A stretch of 64,000 nucleotides of DNA, taken from the NCBI GenBank assembly GCA_963739345.1, contig CAVUAA010000002.1, forward strand, positions 1 through 64,000, written 5' to 3'. This stretch comes from CAVUAA01 sp963739345. GTDB taxonomy: Bacteria; Chlamydiota; Chlamydiia; Chlamydiales; JAFEGQ01. Position 1 is the first letter of the stretch. Each line of letters starts with the position of its first letter. Position numbers and translations under genes: made by a program. The notes beneath the pieces were generated by a model, which was not told the origin of the DNA, did not search any database, and worked only from the letters and a program-made list of their open reading frames with translations. Below, one piece after another: positions 16,787 to 25,190 of the stretch.

Positions 16787-17383
16787 CTACTCGGGTTCGA
16801 TGAGACTGTAATTGCCGTCTTCTCGCTCGTGCAACACCTTCAACTTCTGATCTTCCTCTGAACGGAAAATCAAGAAGTGATCGCCTGAGAGGTCGAGTTT
16901 CATCACAGCTTCGGCCATACGGAGAGTGTGGAGCGGATGGGTCTCACGACTCACCACATCGTGCGGCTTAAACGCCTCTTCTGCTTTCCGCTGATTTTCC
17001 TCCGTGATCTCATCATTGATTTCATCGATCAGCCGTGCTTCCACAACATTGACATTGATGTCGATCGTCGAAAGAGGTTCCGTGTGATGATATTTCAGAC
17101 GGGAGCGGTAGCGCTGCAGTTTGTGTTGCAGCTTCTCCACTACCATGTCGATCGATGCGTACATGTCTTCAGTCGATTTTTCCACCTTGATCAGCGTGTG
17201 TCCCACCTTCAACACAATCGATGCCCGGTGTTCGAGCTTCTGTACATCCAGAGTCACCGTCGCGTCGAGAATTTGGTGCGAGAATCGCTCCATCTTAGCC
17301 ACCTTCTCACGCGCATGTTGCTTGATCGCCTCAGTCACTTCTACATGTCGACCGACTACCGTGATTGGAAACTCACCTGTCAT
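16787..17383 (-). CDS. hpf: Ribosome hibernation promoting factor, long form
   Basis: 198 residues, the long type of HPF. The N-terminal S30AE domain (about 1-105) binds the decoding centre of the 30S subunit. After a charged linker, the C-terminal domain (about 130-190, with HPLHTLRMAEAVMKLD) makes contacts that dimerise ribosomes into 100S particles. The ATG at 17383 is preferred over the GTG at 17386, because GAGGAG lies six bases before it. The gene follows rlmN directly, with overlapping stop and start region, so both are likely one transcript. A dormancy factor suits the alternation of reticulate and elementary bodies; that link is inference. Confidence 0.9.
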   Translation of the reverse strand: MTGEFPITVVGRHVEVTEAIKQHAREKVAKMERFSHQILDATVTLDVQKLEHRASIVLKVGHTLIKVEKSTEDMYASIDMVVEKLQHKLQRYRSRLKYHHTEPLSTIDINVNVVEARLIDEINDEITEENQRKAEEAFKPHDVVSRETHPLHTLRMAEAVMKLDLSGDHFLIFRSEEDQKLKVLHEREDGNYSLIEPE

Positions 17384-17385
17384 CA

Positions 17386-18456
17386 CTAACTCCTCGTTGA
17401 AAAAGCCATTCTATTCACTCGAAGCTGTTTGCGCAAGGAAAGGTTGCCCAGCTGCCCACACGCTGCCATGATTGAGCGTCCTTTGTGCTGACGGACCAGC
17501 ACTCGAAAGCCCCGCTCCCGCAGCCGCGCCGCAAACGCTTCCACCTGTTCCTCGCTCGAGCGTGCAAACCGATCGCGGCTCTGCGCATTATAGGGAATCA
17601 GGTTGATTCGCACCCGCAATCCTTCCAGATATGCAGCTAGCTCATCCGCCTGCTCAACAGCATCATTCACCCCCTTGATCATCACATACTCCACGAAGAC
17701 CGTCCTCCGACTCCGTGCGCACCAAACTTCCATCGCCCCCTTCAGAGCCGCCATGTCATCCGTCCGGTTGACCGGCATCAGCCGATTACGCACCTCATCC
17801 GTCGGCGCATTCACCGACACCGCCAATCGCAAAGAGGCTGGCGCCTCCTCACTCAACCGGAGCATCTCCGCCACCCGCCCACTTGTCGAAATCGTAATAT
17901 TGGACGCCCCAAACCCCATCCCCGCCTGATCGGTCAATACCCTTACAGCCCCCATCACATTCTCAAAATTATCGAGCGGTTCTCCCATTCCCATGAAGAC
18001 AATATTTCTCACATCAGCCCCCATCACATGACGCGCCACAAACACCTGCGCCACAATCTCCTCCACCGACAGGTTCTTCAACAACCCCATCTTTCCCGTC
18101 TCACAAAATGCACACCCCATCCGGCACCCCACCTGTGACGAGACACAAAGCGTCTGCCCCGCATTCATTGGAATCACCACCGACTCCACCTCTAACTCCT
18201 CAATCTTCAGCAGAAACTTTGCCGTCTCCCCCTCTACCTTCTCCCCACACACCGCCGGCAGCTCCCCATCCGTCAGCGCCCTGATCTCCTCCACCAACTT
18301 ACCCGCATTGGCAAACGCCGACCCCCTTCCCACCATCTCCCCCAGCCTAAAAAACTCACCATACAAGAGCGCAGCATGCACTCGCCCCTTTCCCAGCCTC
18401 GCCTCGACTGCGCTAGCAAATTCCCTCTGTCCACACCCAAGTATCTTGATTCCCAT
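17386..18456 (-). CDS. rlmN: 23S rRNA (adenine-2-C8/C2)-methyltransferase RlmN
   Basis: 356 residues. Radical SAM enzyme that methylates A2503 of 23S rRNA and A37 of some tRNAs. The iron-sulfur cluster motif is CRMGCAFC within VGCRMGCAFCETG. MGMGEPLDN follows, then the catalytic cysteine region near the C-terminus (CGQLG). The start ATG at 18456 is chosen over upstream in-frame codons because MGIKILG begins the family-like sequence and the upstream residues lack similarity. The next gene on the other strand has its promoter within this start region. Confidence 0.9.
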   Translation of the reverse strand: MGIKILGCGQREFASAVEARLGKGRVHAALLYGEFFRLGEMVGRGSAFANAGKLVEEIRALTDGELPAVCGEKVEGETAKFLLKIEELEVESVVIPMNAGQTLCVSSQVGCRMGCAFCETGKMGLLKNLSVEEIVAQVFVARHVMGADVRNIVFMGMGEPLDNFENVMGAVRVLTDQAGMGFGASNITISTSGRVAEMLRLSEEAPASLRLAVSVNAPTDEVRNRLMPVNRTDDMAALKGAMEVWCARSRRTVFVEYVMIKGVNDAVEQADELAAYLEGLRVRINLIPYNAQSRDRFARSSEEQVEAFAARLRERGFRVLVRQHKGRSIMAACGQLGNLSLRKQLRVNRMAFSTRS

Positions 18457-18474
18457 GGGCAAAGATGCTATACT
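18446..18474 (+). promoter_or_regulatory. Promoter for the 18506 gene
   Basis: TTGATT at 18446-18451 and TATACT at 18469-18474 with a 17-base spacer. Transcription would begin near 18481, downstream of the ATG at 18455 and upstream of the TTG at 18506. This decides the start of the gene. The box lies across the start codon of divergent rlmN. Confidence 0.6.
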
Positions 18475-18505
18475 AGTTAGCCTAAAACTGACCAGGAAAA
18501 GCAAC

Positions 18506-19087
18506 TTGCAATCATTCCTCGACACCACACAAAATGCCCTAAAGTATGCCGACTGGATCCCAGGTGTAAACATCGGCAGCCACTACGCCCGCACCTGCCT
18601 GGCAGTTGCTCAAGTAGGTCACGGCACCATCTGCGCGGTCACCGGTGCAGGATTGATCGCGAAGAGTCAAGTCCTCAACGGCGTGCTCAATCTCGGCCGC
18701 GGCACCGCTCTCCTCCAGCTCTACTCATGGAACACGACCGATAAAATGGATAATTGGGGAAAAGCGAAGTGGGCAGTTGGGCTCGCCCTGATAGCTGCAG
18801 CATACGACATCTTCGCTGATCACAGCCACGAGGTCGAAGGGTGGCTAGAGCCAGAGGGATTCACTGCGCACCACCTCTGGCAATTCTCCCTCGGCTTCAC
18901 CCAAATCGTGGGCGGCGCCATCCGCGCCTTTCGCGCCAAGTGCGCCATGGTCGCCCAAATTCCAGCCGGCAGGGCCCTCTTCAATGAAGGAGCCCACCAC
19001 TTTCTCGCCGGCATCTCCACTCTTAGCCGCGGCGGCCTCGAATGCATTCCCGGAATCAGCAACTTCATCCTCTGGGGCTACGAGTAA
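18506..19087 (+). CDS. Unknown membrane-associated protein, paralogue of the next gene
   Basis: 193 residues from a TTG start at 18506, chosen because AGGA lies eight bases before it and the promoter lies at 18446-18474; the in-frame ATG at 18455 would precede transcription. The protein has several hydrophobic segments. Its N-terminal ALKYADWIPGV block and C-terminal block GAHHFLAGISTLSRGGLECI match, in order, AFRVPGYIPVI and GAYHCVHASFNFYRGTVEVV in the following gene, so the two are paralogues with a longer middle here. No known family. Chlamydial small membrane proteins of this kind are often inclusion-membrane candidates; nothing in the sequence proves it. Confidence 0.6.
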   Translation: MQSFLDTTQNALKYADWIPGVNIGSHYARTCLAVAQVGHGTICAVTGAGLIAKSQVLNGVLNLGRGTALLQLYSWNTTDKMDNWGKAKWAVGLALIAAAYDIFADHSHEVEGWLEPEGFTAHHLWQFSLGFTQIVGGAIRAFRAKCAMVAQIPAGRALFNEGAHHFLAGISTLSRGGLECIPGISNFILWGYE

Positions 19088-19130
19088 TTAGCCAACTTGC
19101 TATATTAAAAAAAAGCGAGGAGGGAAGTTC

Positions 19131-19505
19131 ATGAAAGAGATTAATGCATTCTTTATTGGAATAGAAGAGGCGTTCCGCGTCCCTGGGTATATCCCAGTAA
19201 TTAGCACCATCACCGGTTTTGTTCGGATGGTGGCCCTCTCCTTCATTCAGAGCCTCGCCGGGCTCGTCTTCCTAATTGCTGGCCTCTGTGTTGGCGTCTT
19301 GATGCAAATCTTTGGGCAAAAAACTACTGCCCAGCGCTGGTTAAAGTGCGCTACCTTTGGTGCTTACCACTGCGTCCACGCCTCCTTCAACTTCTATCGT
19401 GGCACCGTCGAAGTGGTTCCCGTCGTTGGCAACCTTGCTGTCTACTTCTATGACAAGGCCATGAAGAACAAGCCCATCATCCCCTACCCTCCCACCGCCA
19501 AGTAA
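19131..19505 (+). CDS. Unknown small membrane protein, paralogue of the 18506 gene
   Basis: 124 residues with two closely spaced hydrophobic stretches at about 22-65 (VRMVALSFIQSLAGLVFLIA and following), a hairpin-like arrangement, and a conserved C-terminal block shared with the preceding gene. GAGGAGGG precedes the ATG at ideal distance, and TATATT at 19101-19106 is a probable -10 box. A 41-bp palindromic repeat starts four bases after the stop codon. Function unknown. Confidence 0.65.
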   Translation: MKEINAFFIGIEEAFRVPGYIPVISTITGFVRMVALSFIQSLAGLVFLIAGLCVGVLMQIFGQKTTAQRWLKCATFGAYHCVHASFNFYRGTVEVVPVVGNLAVYFYDKAMKNKPIIPYPPTAK

Positions 19506-19508
19506 CCC

Positions 19509-19549
19509 AAATTGTCACATTCTGGGACAGTCCCCAATTGTGACAATTT
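19509..19549. repeat. 41-bp palindromic repeat, copy 1
   Basis: A near-perfect palindrome: AAATTGTCACA at one end pairs with TGTGACAATTT at the other, around an inner GGGACAGTCCC. The same sequence occurs at 55048-55087 and, in reverse complement and exact to the base, at 55133-55173. It begins four bases after a stop codon. Confidence 0.85.
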
Positions 19550-19592
19550 TCCTGGCACCGCGCCTATACACCGTCGTGATGCACCGAGTGCG

Positions 19593-19635
19593 AAAGCAAA
19601 AAGGACAGTGGCTTTGCCACTGTCCTTTTTGCTTT
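19593..19635. terminator. Strong bidirectional terminator hairpin
   Basis: A 20-base-pair perfect inverted repeat with a three-base loop (TTT). Each arm holds a GGACAGTGGC core and outer runs of A or T, so the transcript in either direction ends in U-rich sequence. It lies between the small membrane protein gene and the 3' end of tRNA-Arg. Confidence 0.85.
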
Positions 19636-19708
19636 GCACCGAGGAGGACTCGAACCTCCAACCCCCTGGTTCGAAGCCAGGTACTCTATCCGATTGAGCT
19701 ATCGGTGC
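19635..19708 (-). tRNA. tRNA-Arg (anticodon UCG)
   Basis: 74 bases on the minus strand. The acceptor stem GCACCGA pairs with TCGGTGC. The anticodon stem CCTGG/CCAGG encloses CTTCGAA, giving TCG. T-arm GGAGGTTCGAGTCCTCC is standard. CCA is not encoded. Confidence 0.95.
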
Positions 19709-19756
19709 AGGGAGAGCACTGTAGCAGTTGATTGGGTTTTCGTCTATTCTATTGCC

Positions 19757-20362
19757 ATGAAAGAAGAGCGGGCTGAAGGGGTAGTGCTGAGAGCTGTCCC
19801 CTATCAAGATAGCCATCACATTACGACGGTTTTTACGGGAGAGCGGGGACTGATCTCACTGTTTGTGAGGGGGACCCATCGGAGTCGCCACTTCTCACAC
19901 GCGGTGGTGACGCCGCTCACTAGAGCCGAGTTTGTTTTTGGGGTGAAGGAGGGAAAAGACCTCTTTCGCTTCAAGGATGCAGCTGTGATCAATCAACATC
20001 TCAATTTGCGCGGCGACTATGCGACGTTGGAGATGGCGTGCGAAATGGCGCAAGCTCTTTTGGCGACGCAGATGCAGTGGAAACCGGCCCCGCAGCTCTA
20101 CCAACTCTTCCTCGCCTACCTCGCCCACACACACGAGACAAAGAACAAGGATGCTCTCTTTTCGAGCTTTTTGTTGAAGGTGCTCAAATACGAGGGAATG
20201 CTCGCTCTCCACGAGACAGGGAGCGTGGTTCTGACGGATGACGAGCGGTCAGAGATCCTCATCCTCACCGCCTCCCGCACGCTGCGCGATGTGGAGAAAC
20301 TTGAGGTTTCTCCTGATCTAAAAGGTAAAGTAAAAAGTCTATTCGTCGAACTGACTAGCTAA
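19757..20362 (+). CDS. recO: DNA repair protein RecO, short form
   Basis: 201 residues from ATG 19757. RecO loads RecA onto SSB-coated single strands in the RecFOR pathway. The N-terminal OB-fold is visible as EGVVLRAVPYQDSHHITTVFTGERGL, ending in a variable loop; the helical C-terminal part follows. The usual C-terminal zinc-finger cysteines are missing; only one cysteine is present. The upstream open frame overlaps tRNA-Arg and is not part of the gene. It is divergent from tRNA-Arg and sits, as in C. trachomatis, a few genes before yidD and pheT. Confidence 0.85.
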   Translation: MKEERAEGVVLRAVPYQDSHHITTVFTGERGLISLFVRGTHRSRHFSHAVVTPLTRAEFVFGVKEGKDLFRFKDAAVINQHLNLRGDYATLEMACEMAQALLATQMQWKPAPQLYQLFLAYLAHTHETKNKDALFSSFLLKVLKYEGMLALHETGSVVLTDDERSEILILTASRTLRDVEKLEVSPDLKGKVKSLFVELTS

Positions 20363-20367
20363 AAAAT

Positions 20368-20397
20368 AAACCCTTACAGCAGAAGCTGTAAGGGTTT
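20368..20397 (-). terminator. Terminator of tRNA-Leu(GAG)
   Basis: A 13-base-pair stem (AAACCCTTACAGC and its complement) with a four-base loop. On the minus strand it is followed by ATTTTTT. It starts at the last base of the tRNA and also lies just after the recO stop. Confidence 0.8.
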
Positions 20398-20480
20398 GCG
20401 AAAGGGGGGACTCGAACCCCCATGAGGTTGCCCTCACTAGCCCCTCAAGCTAGCGCGTCTACCAATTTCGCCACTTCCGC
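20397..20480 (-). tRNA. tRNA-Leu (anticodon GAG)
   Basis: 84 bases on the minus strand. The acceptor stem GCGGAAG pairs with CTTTCGC with one G-U. Anticodon stem CTAGC/GCTAG encloses TTGAGGG, giving GAG. A long variable arm is present (GAGGGCAACCTC region), as in class II tRNAs. CCA is not encoded. Confidence 0.95.
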
Positions 20481-20527
20481 AGAGGGGAACGATATGCTAT
20501 CATTGGTGCCGATTGAGGACAAGCCAA

Positions 20528-20743
20528 ATGAAATATCCCCTGATTCTCTTAGTAAAAGCCTATCAGCTGTGCATCAGTCCCCTGTTGGGGAACTGCTGCC
20601 GTTTCGCGCCGTCATGTTCGGAATATGCAGTGGAAGCATTGCAAAAGCATGGAGCGCTGAAGGGATCGTGGCTAACGGTCTGCCGCTTGGTTAAGTGCGG
20701 GCCATGGCATCCTGGGGGATGCGACCTTGTTCCGCCGGAATAA
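20528..20743 (+). CDS. yidD: Membrane protein insertion efficiency factor YidD
   Basis: 71 residues from the ATG at 20528, preceded by GAGGA. The family pattern is complete: [20 protein letters not shown], then [13 protein letters not shown] and [13 protein letters not shown]. YidD is a small peripheral membrane protein thought to assist YidC-dependent insertion. The last 53 bases overlap the convergent LysM-protein gene. In C. trachomatis the orthologue also lies just upstream of pheT. Confidence 0.9.
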   Translation: MKYPLILLVKAYQLCISPLLGNCCRFAPSCSEYAVEALQKHGALKGSWLTVCRLVKCGPWHPGGCDLVPPE

Positions 20744-21836
20744 CGAGTTCTTGGCCGGGACGAATGCCGTCGTTGGCGAGTTGATTGGCATCGCGCAACT
20801 CATTCACGGAGACCTGATGGTCGCGGGCGATAGCCCAAAGCGAATCCCCTTTTTGCACCACATAAGTTTGGATCTCAGGAGCAAGAGCCTGTGTGTGCAG
20901 GAGCTCTTCTGGAACAAATCTTTTGAGCGCTGTCGCGTGATCATAAGGAGCAGGAACCTCTTCCCCTGCAAGGATGTAGAGCTTCTCGCCGGTAGCCTGC
21001 CACAGCTCAGGGCTGTGCGGAGCTAAAAGCAGATCGACGAGAAGAAAACCGGTCTCTGGTGTCGATTTCCCAATTGCTCGGACAAGAGAGAGGAGCTGCT
21101 CATCGGAGAGGGCGTCGGTGAGGTGGTCGCGGTCGGAACGGATGAGGAGCTCGGCAGCAACGGATGAGCCCAGCTCAAGGTAGGAGAGGAGAAAGCGGCG
21201 ACGCTGCCCATCGGCCATCACGGCGGTCCGTCGCTGCTCTTCGGCAAAGGCGCTCAGACGCTCCCAAGCACTGGAAGTGACAATCTCAATCAGCTCGACC
21301 GCCTCATGAGGAATCGCAGAAAAGAGTGCATCGACGGCGAGAAACTCAAGCGTTTCGGTGAACGCCTTCACTAAAGTTGGCTCGGCATCTCCCCCCTGCT
21401 CAGCCAACAGCTCGAACAGGCCGCGGCTGGTGAGCGGCCACGCCTCCGATTCGGCAAAGAGGACGAGCGCTTCGTGCTGCTCTGGTTTAACGTCGGTGAA
21501 GACGGTGACGCCGTCAATGGTGCGGACGGCGAGGGGCTGACCAGCGAGCGCCCGACCGATGTCAAAGTGGTGCCGCTCGACGAGGGCGGTGAGCGCAACC
21601 TCCCGCTCGAACCGGTCGGAACTCATCAATCTTCCCTTCAATTTCTCATAGGGAAGTGCACGCACCTCTGCCACCACCCCCATTGAATGGGGCTCTTCGA
21701 TCACCACCACAGGGGTTTGAATCGCCCCGCCGGAAATGGCGTTGTAGAGGCAGACGACCAACAGGGCCACATTGAGCACCCCGCTCAAGATCAATCCTTG
21801 GGTCAACCACTGGGTTCGGCGAACGAGAGATTCCAT
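20691..21836 (-). CDS. Membrane-anchored LysM-domain protein
   Basis: 381 residues. One membrane helix lies near the N-terminus (about 13-33), followed by a long helical extracytoplasmic region. A C-terminal LysM domain (about 328-372) begins [20 protein letters not shown] and ends [11 protein letters not shown]. LysM domains bind N-acetylglucosamine polymers such as peptidoglycan, which environmental chlamydiae make in small amounts at the division site. Its position between yidD and pheT matches the C. trachomatis gene I recall as CT474. The gene is divergent from pheT, with 67 bases between starts. Confidence 0.8.
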   Translation of the reverse strand: MESLVRRTQWLTQGLILSGVLNVALLVVCLYNAISGGAIQTPVVVIEEPHSMGVVAEVRALPYEKLKGRLMSSDRFEREVALTALVERHHFDIGRALAGQPLAVRTIDGVTVFTDVKPEQHEALVLFAESEAWPLTSRGLFELLAEQGGDAEPTLVKAFTETLEFLAVDALFSAIPHEAVELIEIVTSSAWERLSAFAEEQRRTAVMADGQRRRFLLSYLELGSSVAAELLIRSDRDHLTDALSDEQLLSLVRAIGKSTPETGFLLVDLLLAPHSPELWQATGEKLYILAGEEVPAPYDHATALKRFVPEELLHTQALAPEIQTYVVQKGDSLWAIARDHQVSVNELRDANQLANDGIRPGQELVIPAEQGRIPQDAMART

Positions 21837-21903
21837 ACAGCCTCCGTTTTATTCCTATCCGCTCTTTTCCTCAATGAGTTTCAATGCTAATATCGGCGGC
21901 ACG

Positions 21904-24237
21904 ATGAAAATTCCCCTCTCCTGGCTTAAAGAAACGATCGCTCTTGAAGAGACGGCGGACCAGATTGCCGAGCGACTCACCCTTGCTGGTCTCGAGGTGG
22001 ATAGCATCGAGCCAGCCTCTCTCTCCTTTGAAGGGGTAGTCATTGGCGAGGTGATCGCGACCGAAAAGCACCCCGATGCCGATAACCTGCAGGTGGCGCA
22101 GGTGAGCGACGGGACCGACACCGTGCAGGTGGTGTGCGCAGCACCCAACTGCCGCAAGGGACTGAAGACTCCATTCGCACGCGCCGGCGCCCGTCTCGAC
22201 AACGGCCAGTTCAAGATCAAGAAAGGGAAGATTCGCGGCGTTGAATCGTTCGGCATGCTCTGTGGCTGGGTTGAACTCGATCTTGGCCCCGAAGAAGGAG
22301 GCATTGGCGAGTTACCGGCCGATGCAACCGTCGGACAAAATCTCTCAGAACTCTTTGGCGACACCATCCTCGAGATCTCCCTCACCCCCAACCTGGGCCA
22401 CTGCCAGAGCCTCCTCGGCGTCGCCCGCGAGCTGGCCGCTGCGACCGGCATCCCGGTTAGATTGACTAAGCGCCCTCTAAAAGAAAGTGGCCCCACCAAT
22501 CCCGTAGACGTGACCATCGAAAATCAAGAGGCGTGCCCTGCTTACGCCTGCCGCGTGATGCGTGGCATCAAAGTGGGCCCCTCGCCCCAGTGGCTCATCC
22601 AACGGCTCCAAGGGTGCGGCATGCGCTCGATCAACAACGTGGTGGACGCCACCAACCTTGTCATGCTCGAGCTGGGCCACCCCCTCCACGCTTTCGACCT
22701 TAAAAAAATAGCGCAGGAGAAGATCGTCGTCCGCGCCGCACGCGCTGACGAATCGTTGGTCACCCTCGACGAGAAAGAGCACAAACTCAAAGCGGGCACT
22801 CTCCTCATCTGTGATGGGGAAAAGCCAATCGCTGTTGCCGGCGTGATGGGTGGCGCCAACTCCGAAGTGTCCGACACCACCACCGACCTCCTCATCGAAT
22901 CAGCCTACTTCGCCCCCGCTCCTATTCGCAGCGCCTCCAAGCAATTGCAACTCATCACCGAATCGTCCCGCCGCTTCGAGCGAGGAACCGATCCCAATAT
23001 GATGGGCAAGGCGCTCGATCGAGTCTCCGCCCTCATCCAAGAGCTAGTCGGCGGCGAAGTGGCGCCCGAGGTGACGAGCGCCGGTGCCGAAACCTTCTCC
23101 AAACGGCAGGTGGCCGGCCGGTTTGAGAGGATCAATCAGGTGCTCGGAACAAACTTAAGCTCAGGCGAGATCGAAGAACTTCTCCGCCGCCTCGAGTTTC
23201 AGGTAAGCGCCGACGACGATGAACGGTTTTCCGTGAAAGTGCCCACCTATCGGAACGACATCCTCACTGAGATCGACCTGGTTGAGGAAGTGGGCCGCCT
23301 GTACGGCTATCACAACATTGACAGACCCCCCGCCACCTACCGCGCCGCCGACCTCCCACACACACCCCTCTACCTCTTCGAGAACAAACTCCGCACCCGC
23401 CTGATCGCCGGCGGCTTGCAAGAGATGGTAACCAACAACCTGATCAGCACCCAAGAGGCGGCCATCTCCCCCCTCCCCAAAGAGATGTGGGTCGAAGTGC
23501 TCAACGCCCCCGCCGACCACCAGATCCTCGCCCCCTCCCTCCTTCCTGGCCTCCTCAAAGTGGTCCGCCACAACCAGCGACACGGGACCAATGACATTGC
23601 TGCCTTTGAAATTGGCAGGGTTCATTTCAAAAAGAAAGAGTATGAGGAGCAACCTGTCGCGGCCATCGTCTTTGCAGGGCGCCCCGCCGAAGACTTTTAC
23701 GACCTCAAGGGAGTGCTCGAGTCGGTGATTCCCAATACGCGTTTCACCCCCTCCACCCTCCCAATTTTCCACCCCGGAAGACAGGCCGCCCTCCACACCA
23801 ACGAGATGGAAGTAGGGGTCATCGGCGAGATCCACCCCGGGTTACTGCGCACGTTCGATATTAAAGGACGCATCCTCTTTGCGACGCTCAACTTAATCGA
23901 CCTGATGGCCTGCGCCCCGCCACCACCGCAGTTCACTCCCCTCCCTCAATATCCTAGCTCAGAGCGGGACTGGACTCTTGCCTTACGCGAAGAGGTGACC
24001 CATCAGGCACTTCTCGACGCCATTCACGCCGTCCCATCACGCCTCTTGAAAAAAGTGACGTTTCTCGATATCTATAGAGGGGAAAAAGTGGAAAAAGGAT
24101 GGAAGCGAGCCACCTACCGCTTCACCTACCGGGACGACAAAAAGACCGTCGCTCTTAAAAGCGTCGAAAGTGAACATACCCGCATCACTCAAGGAGTGCT
24201 GGCGGCCTTAAACAACAATGTGCGGAGTACAACATGA
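21904..24237 (+). CDS. pheT: Phenylalanyl-tRNA synthetase beta subunit
   Basis: 777 residues from ATG 21904. The beta subunit of the alpha2-beta2 enzyme that charges tRNA-Phe. Domain order is normal: N-terminal B1 with MKIPLSWLKE, EMAP-like tRNA-binding domain (about 40-150), B3/B4 editing domain, B5 domain, the catalytic-like core, and the C-terminal anticodon-binding FDX-ACB domain beginning near YPSSERDWTLAL. The upstream open frame is not similar to the family. The stop overlaps the start of the lipoprotein gene by four bases, so the two are translationally coupled. Confidence 0.95.
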   Translation: MKIPLSWLKETIALEETADQIAERLTLAGLEVDSIEPASLSFEGVVIGEVIATEKHPDADNLQVAQVSDGTDTVQVVCAAPNCRKGLKTPFARAGARLDNGQFKIKKGKIRGVESFGMLCGWVELDLGPEEGGIGELPADATVGQNLSELFGDTILEISLTPNLGHCQSLLGVARELAAATGIPVRLTKRPLKESGPTNPVDVTIENQEACPAYACRVMRGIKVGPSPQWLIQRLQGCGMRSINNVVDATNLVMLELGHPLHAFDLKKIAQEKIVVRAARADESLVTLDEKEHKLKAGTLLICDGEKPIAVAGVMGGANSEVSDTTTDLLIESAYFAPAPIRSASKQLQLITESSRRFERGTDPNMMGKALDRVSALIQELVGGEVAPEVTSAGAETFSKRQVAGRFERINQVLGTNLSSGEIEELLRRLEFQVSADDDERFSVKVPTYRNDILTEIDLVEEVGRLYGYHNIDRPPATYRAADLPHTPLYLFENKLRTRLIAGGLQEMVTNNLISTQEAAISPLPKEMWVEVLNAPADHQILAPSLLPGLLKVVRHNQRHGTNDIAAFEIGRVHFKKKEYEEQPVAAIVFAGRPAEDFYDLKGVLESVIPNTRFTPSTLPIFHPGRQAALHTNEMEVGVIGEIHPGLLRTFDIKGRILFATLNLIDLMACAPPPPQFTPLPQYPSSERDWTLALREEVTHQALLDAIHAVPSRLLKKVTFLDIYRGEKVEKGWKRATYRFTYRDDKKTVALKSVESEHTRITQGVLAALNNNVRSTT

Positions 24238-25190
24238 AGCAGATCATCATCGCCCTTGCGCTGACCACACTGGTCGTCAGCTGCAACAAAGAATGCGGCC
24301 CCTGTCCCGGTGCCATCAAACAAACCTACGTTCACCGTTACGGAGTTGAGTGCTCGCGAAGCGACTGGGAAGCGCGCGGCAAGTCGGGCGAAGTGATCAC
24401 TGCCCGCAAAGATGGCACCGTCGTCACCGAGACCTACGACGACGGAGTCCTCCACGGCGAAACCACCCACACCTTCCCTCACTCCGACGCCCTAGCCACC
24501 GTTGAGACCTACGACCACGGTGAACTCGTCGCCCTCCAGCACAACCACCGAACCGATTCCCCACGAATCAAGACCACCTACAAGCCCAACGGCGACCGCT
24601 CTATCCAAACGTGGTACGAAGAGGGAACCCCTCGCAGTCGCGAGTTTTACCGAGATGAGAGCCTCGTTCGCGGCGAGTACTATACCCCTAACAACTCCCT
24701 TGACGCCCGCGTCACCGACGGACAAGGAATGCGGGTGGTCCGCAACGCTCAAGGTGCCATCGTCTGTGAAGATGTGATTGTCGGAGGCCAGTTGGTCAAG
24801 CAGTCCACCTACTTCGCCAACGGCGACCCCAAGGCGATCGTCGCCTTCTCCGACGGCCAGGTGCACGGCACCGTCCGCACCTTCACCGTCGGCGGCCTCC
24901 CCCACACCGTTGAGCAGTGGGTGCACGGCGAGCAACACGGCGCCGCCTCCATCTTCGACAACGGCCAAAAAGTTGCCACAATTCCCTATGCACACAGTGC
25001 GAAAAATGGCATCGAACAGCGTTTCAACGTCAATGGAGACAAGACTGAAGAGATAACCTGGGTAGATGGGACTCAGCACGGCCCCACACGCTACTTCGTC
25101 GACGGCGTCGTCGGCACAGACTGGTATCACCGTGGAAGCATTGTTTCGAAAACAACCTACGACAGGTTGAACGGCAACATGCCGCTGTGA
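24234..25190 (+). CDS. Lipoprotein with MORN/YwqK-like repeats
   Basis: 318 residues. The leader MKQIIIALALTTLVVSC is a lipoprotein signal, with LVVSC as lipobox and lipidation at Cys17. The rest is a series of about ten short beta-hairpin repeats of the YwqK/MORN-variant type, with patterns such as NGDRSIQTWYEEG, NGDPKAIVAFSDGQVHGTV and DGTQHGPTRYFVDG. The orthologue in C. trachomatis, recalled as CT476, also follows pheT. Role unknown; probably an outer-membrane-associated protein. The stop overlaps ada by four bases. Confidence 0.8.
   Translation: MKQIIIALALTTLVVSCNKECGPCPGAIKQTYVHRYGVECSRSDWEARGKSGEVITARKDGTVVTETYDDGVLHGETTHTFPHSDALATVETYDHGELVALQHNHRTDSPRIKTTYKPNGDRSIQTWYEEGTPRSREFYRDESLVRGEYYTPNNSLDARVTDGQGMRVVRNAQGAIVCEDVIVGGQLVKQSTYFANGDPKAIVAFSDGQVHGTVRTFTVGGLPHTVEQWVHGEQHGAASIFDNGQKVATIPYAHSAKNGIEQRFNVNGDKTEEITWVDGTQHGPTRYFVDGVVGTDWYHRGSIVSKTTYDRLNGNMPL

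Noticed and set aside
19579..19643. Nine-base copy of the tRNA-Arg 3' end upstream of the terminator, as a possible attachment site
   Set aside because: Nine bases is within chance for neighbouring GC-rich sequence, and no element lies between the copies.
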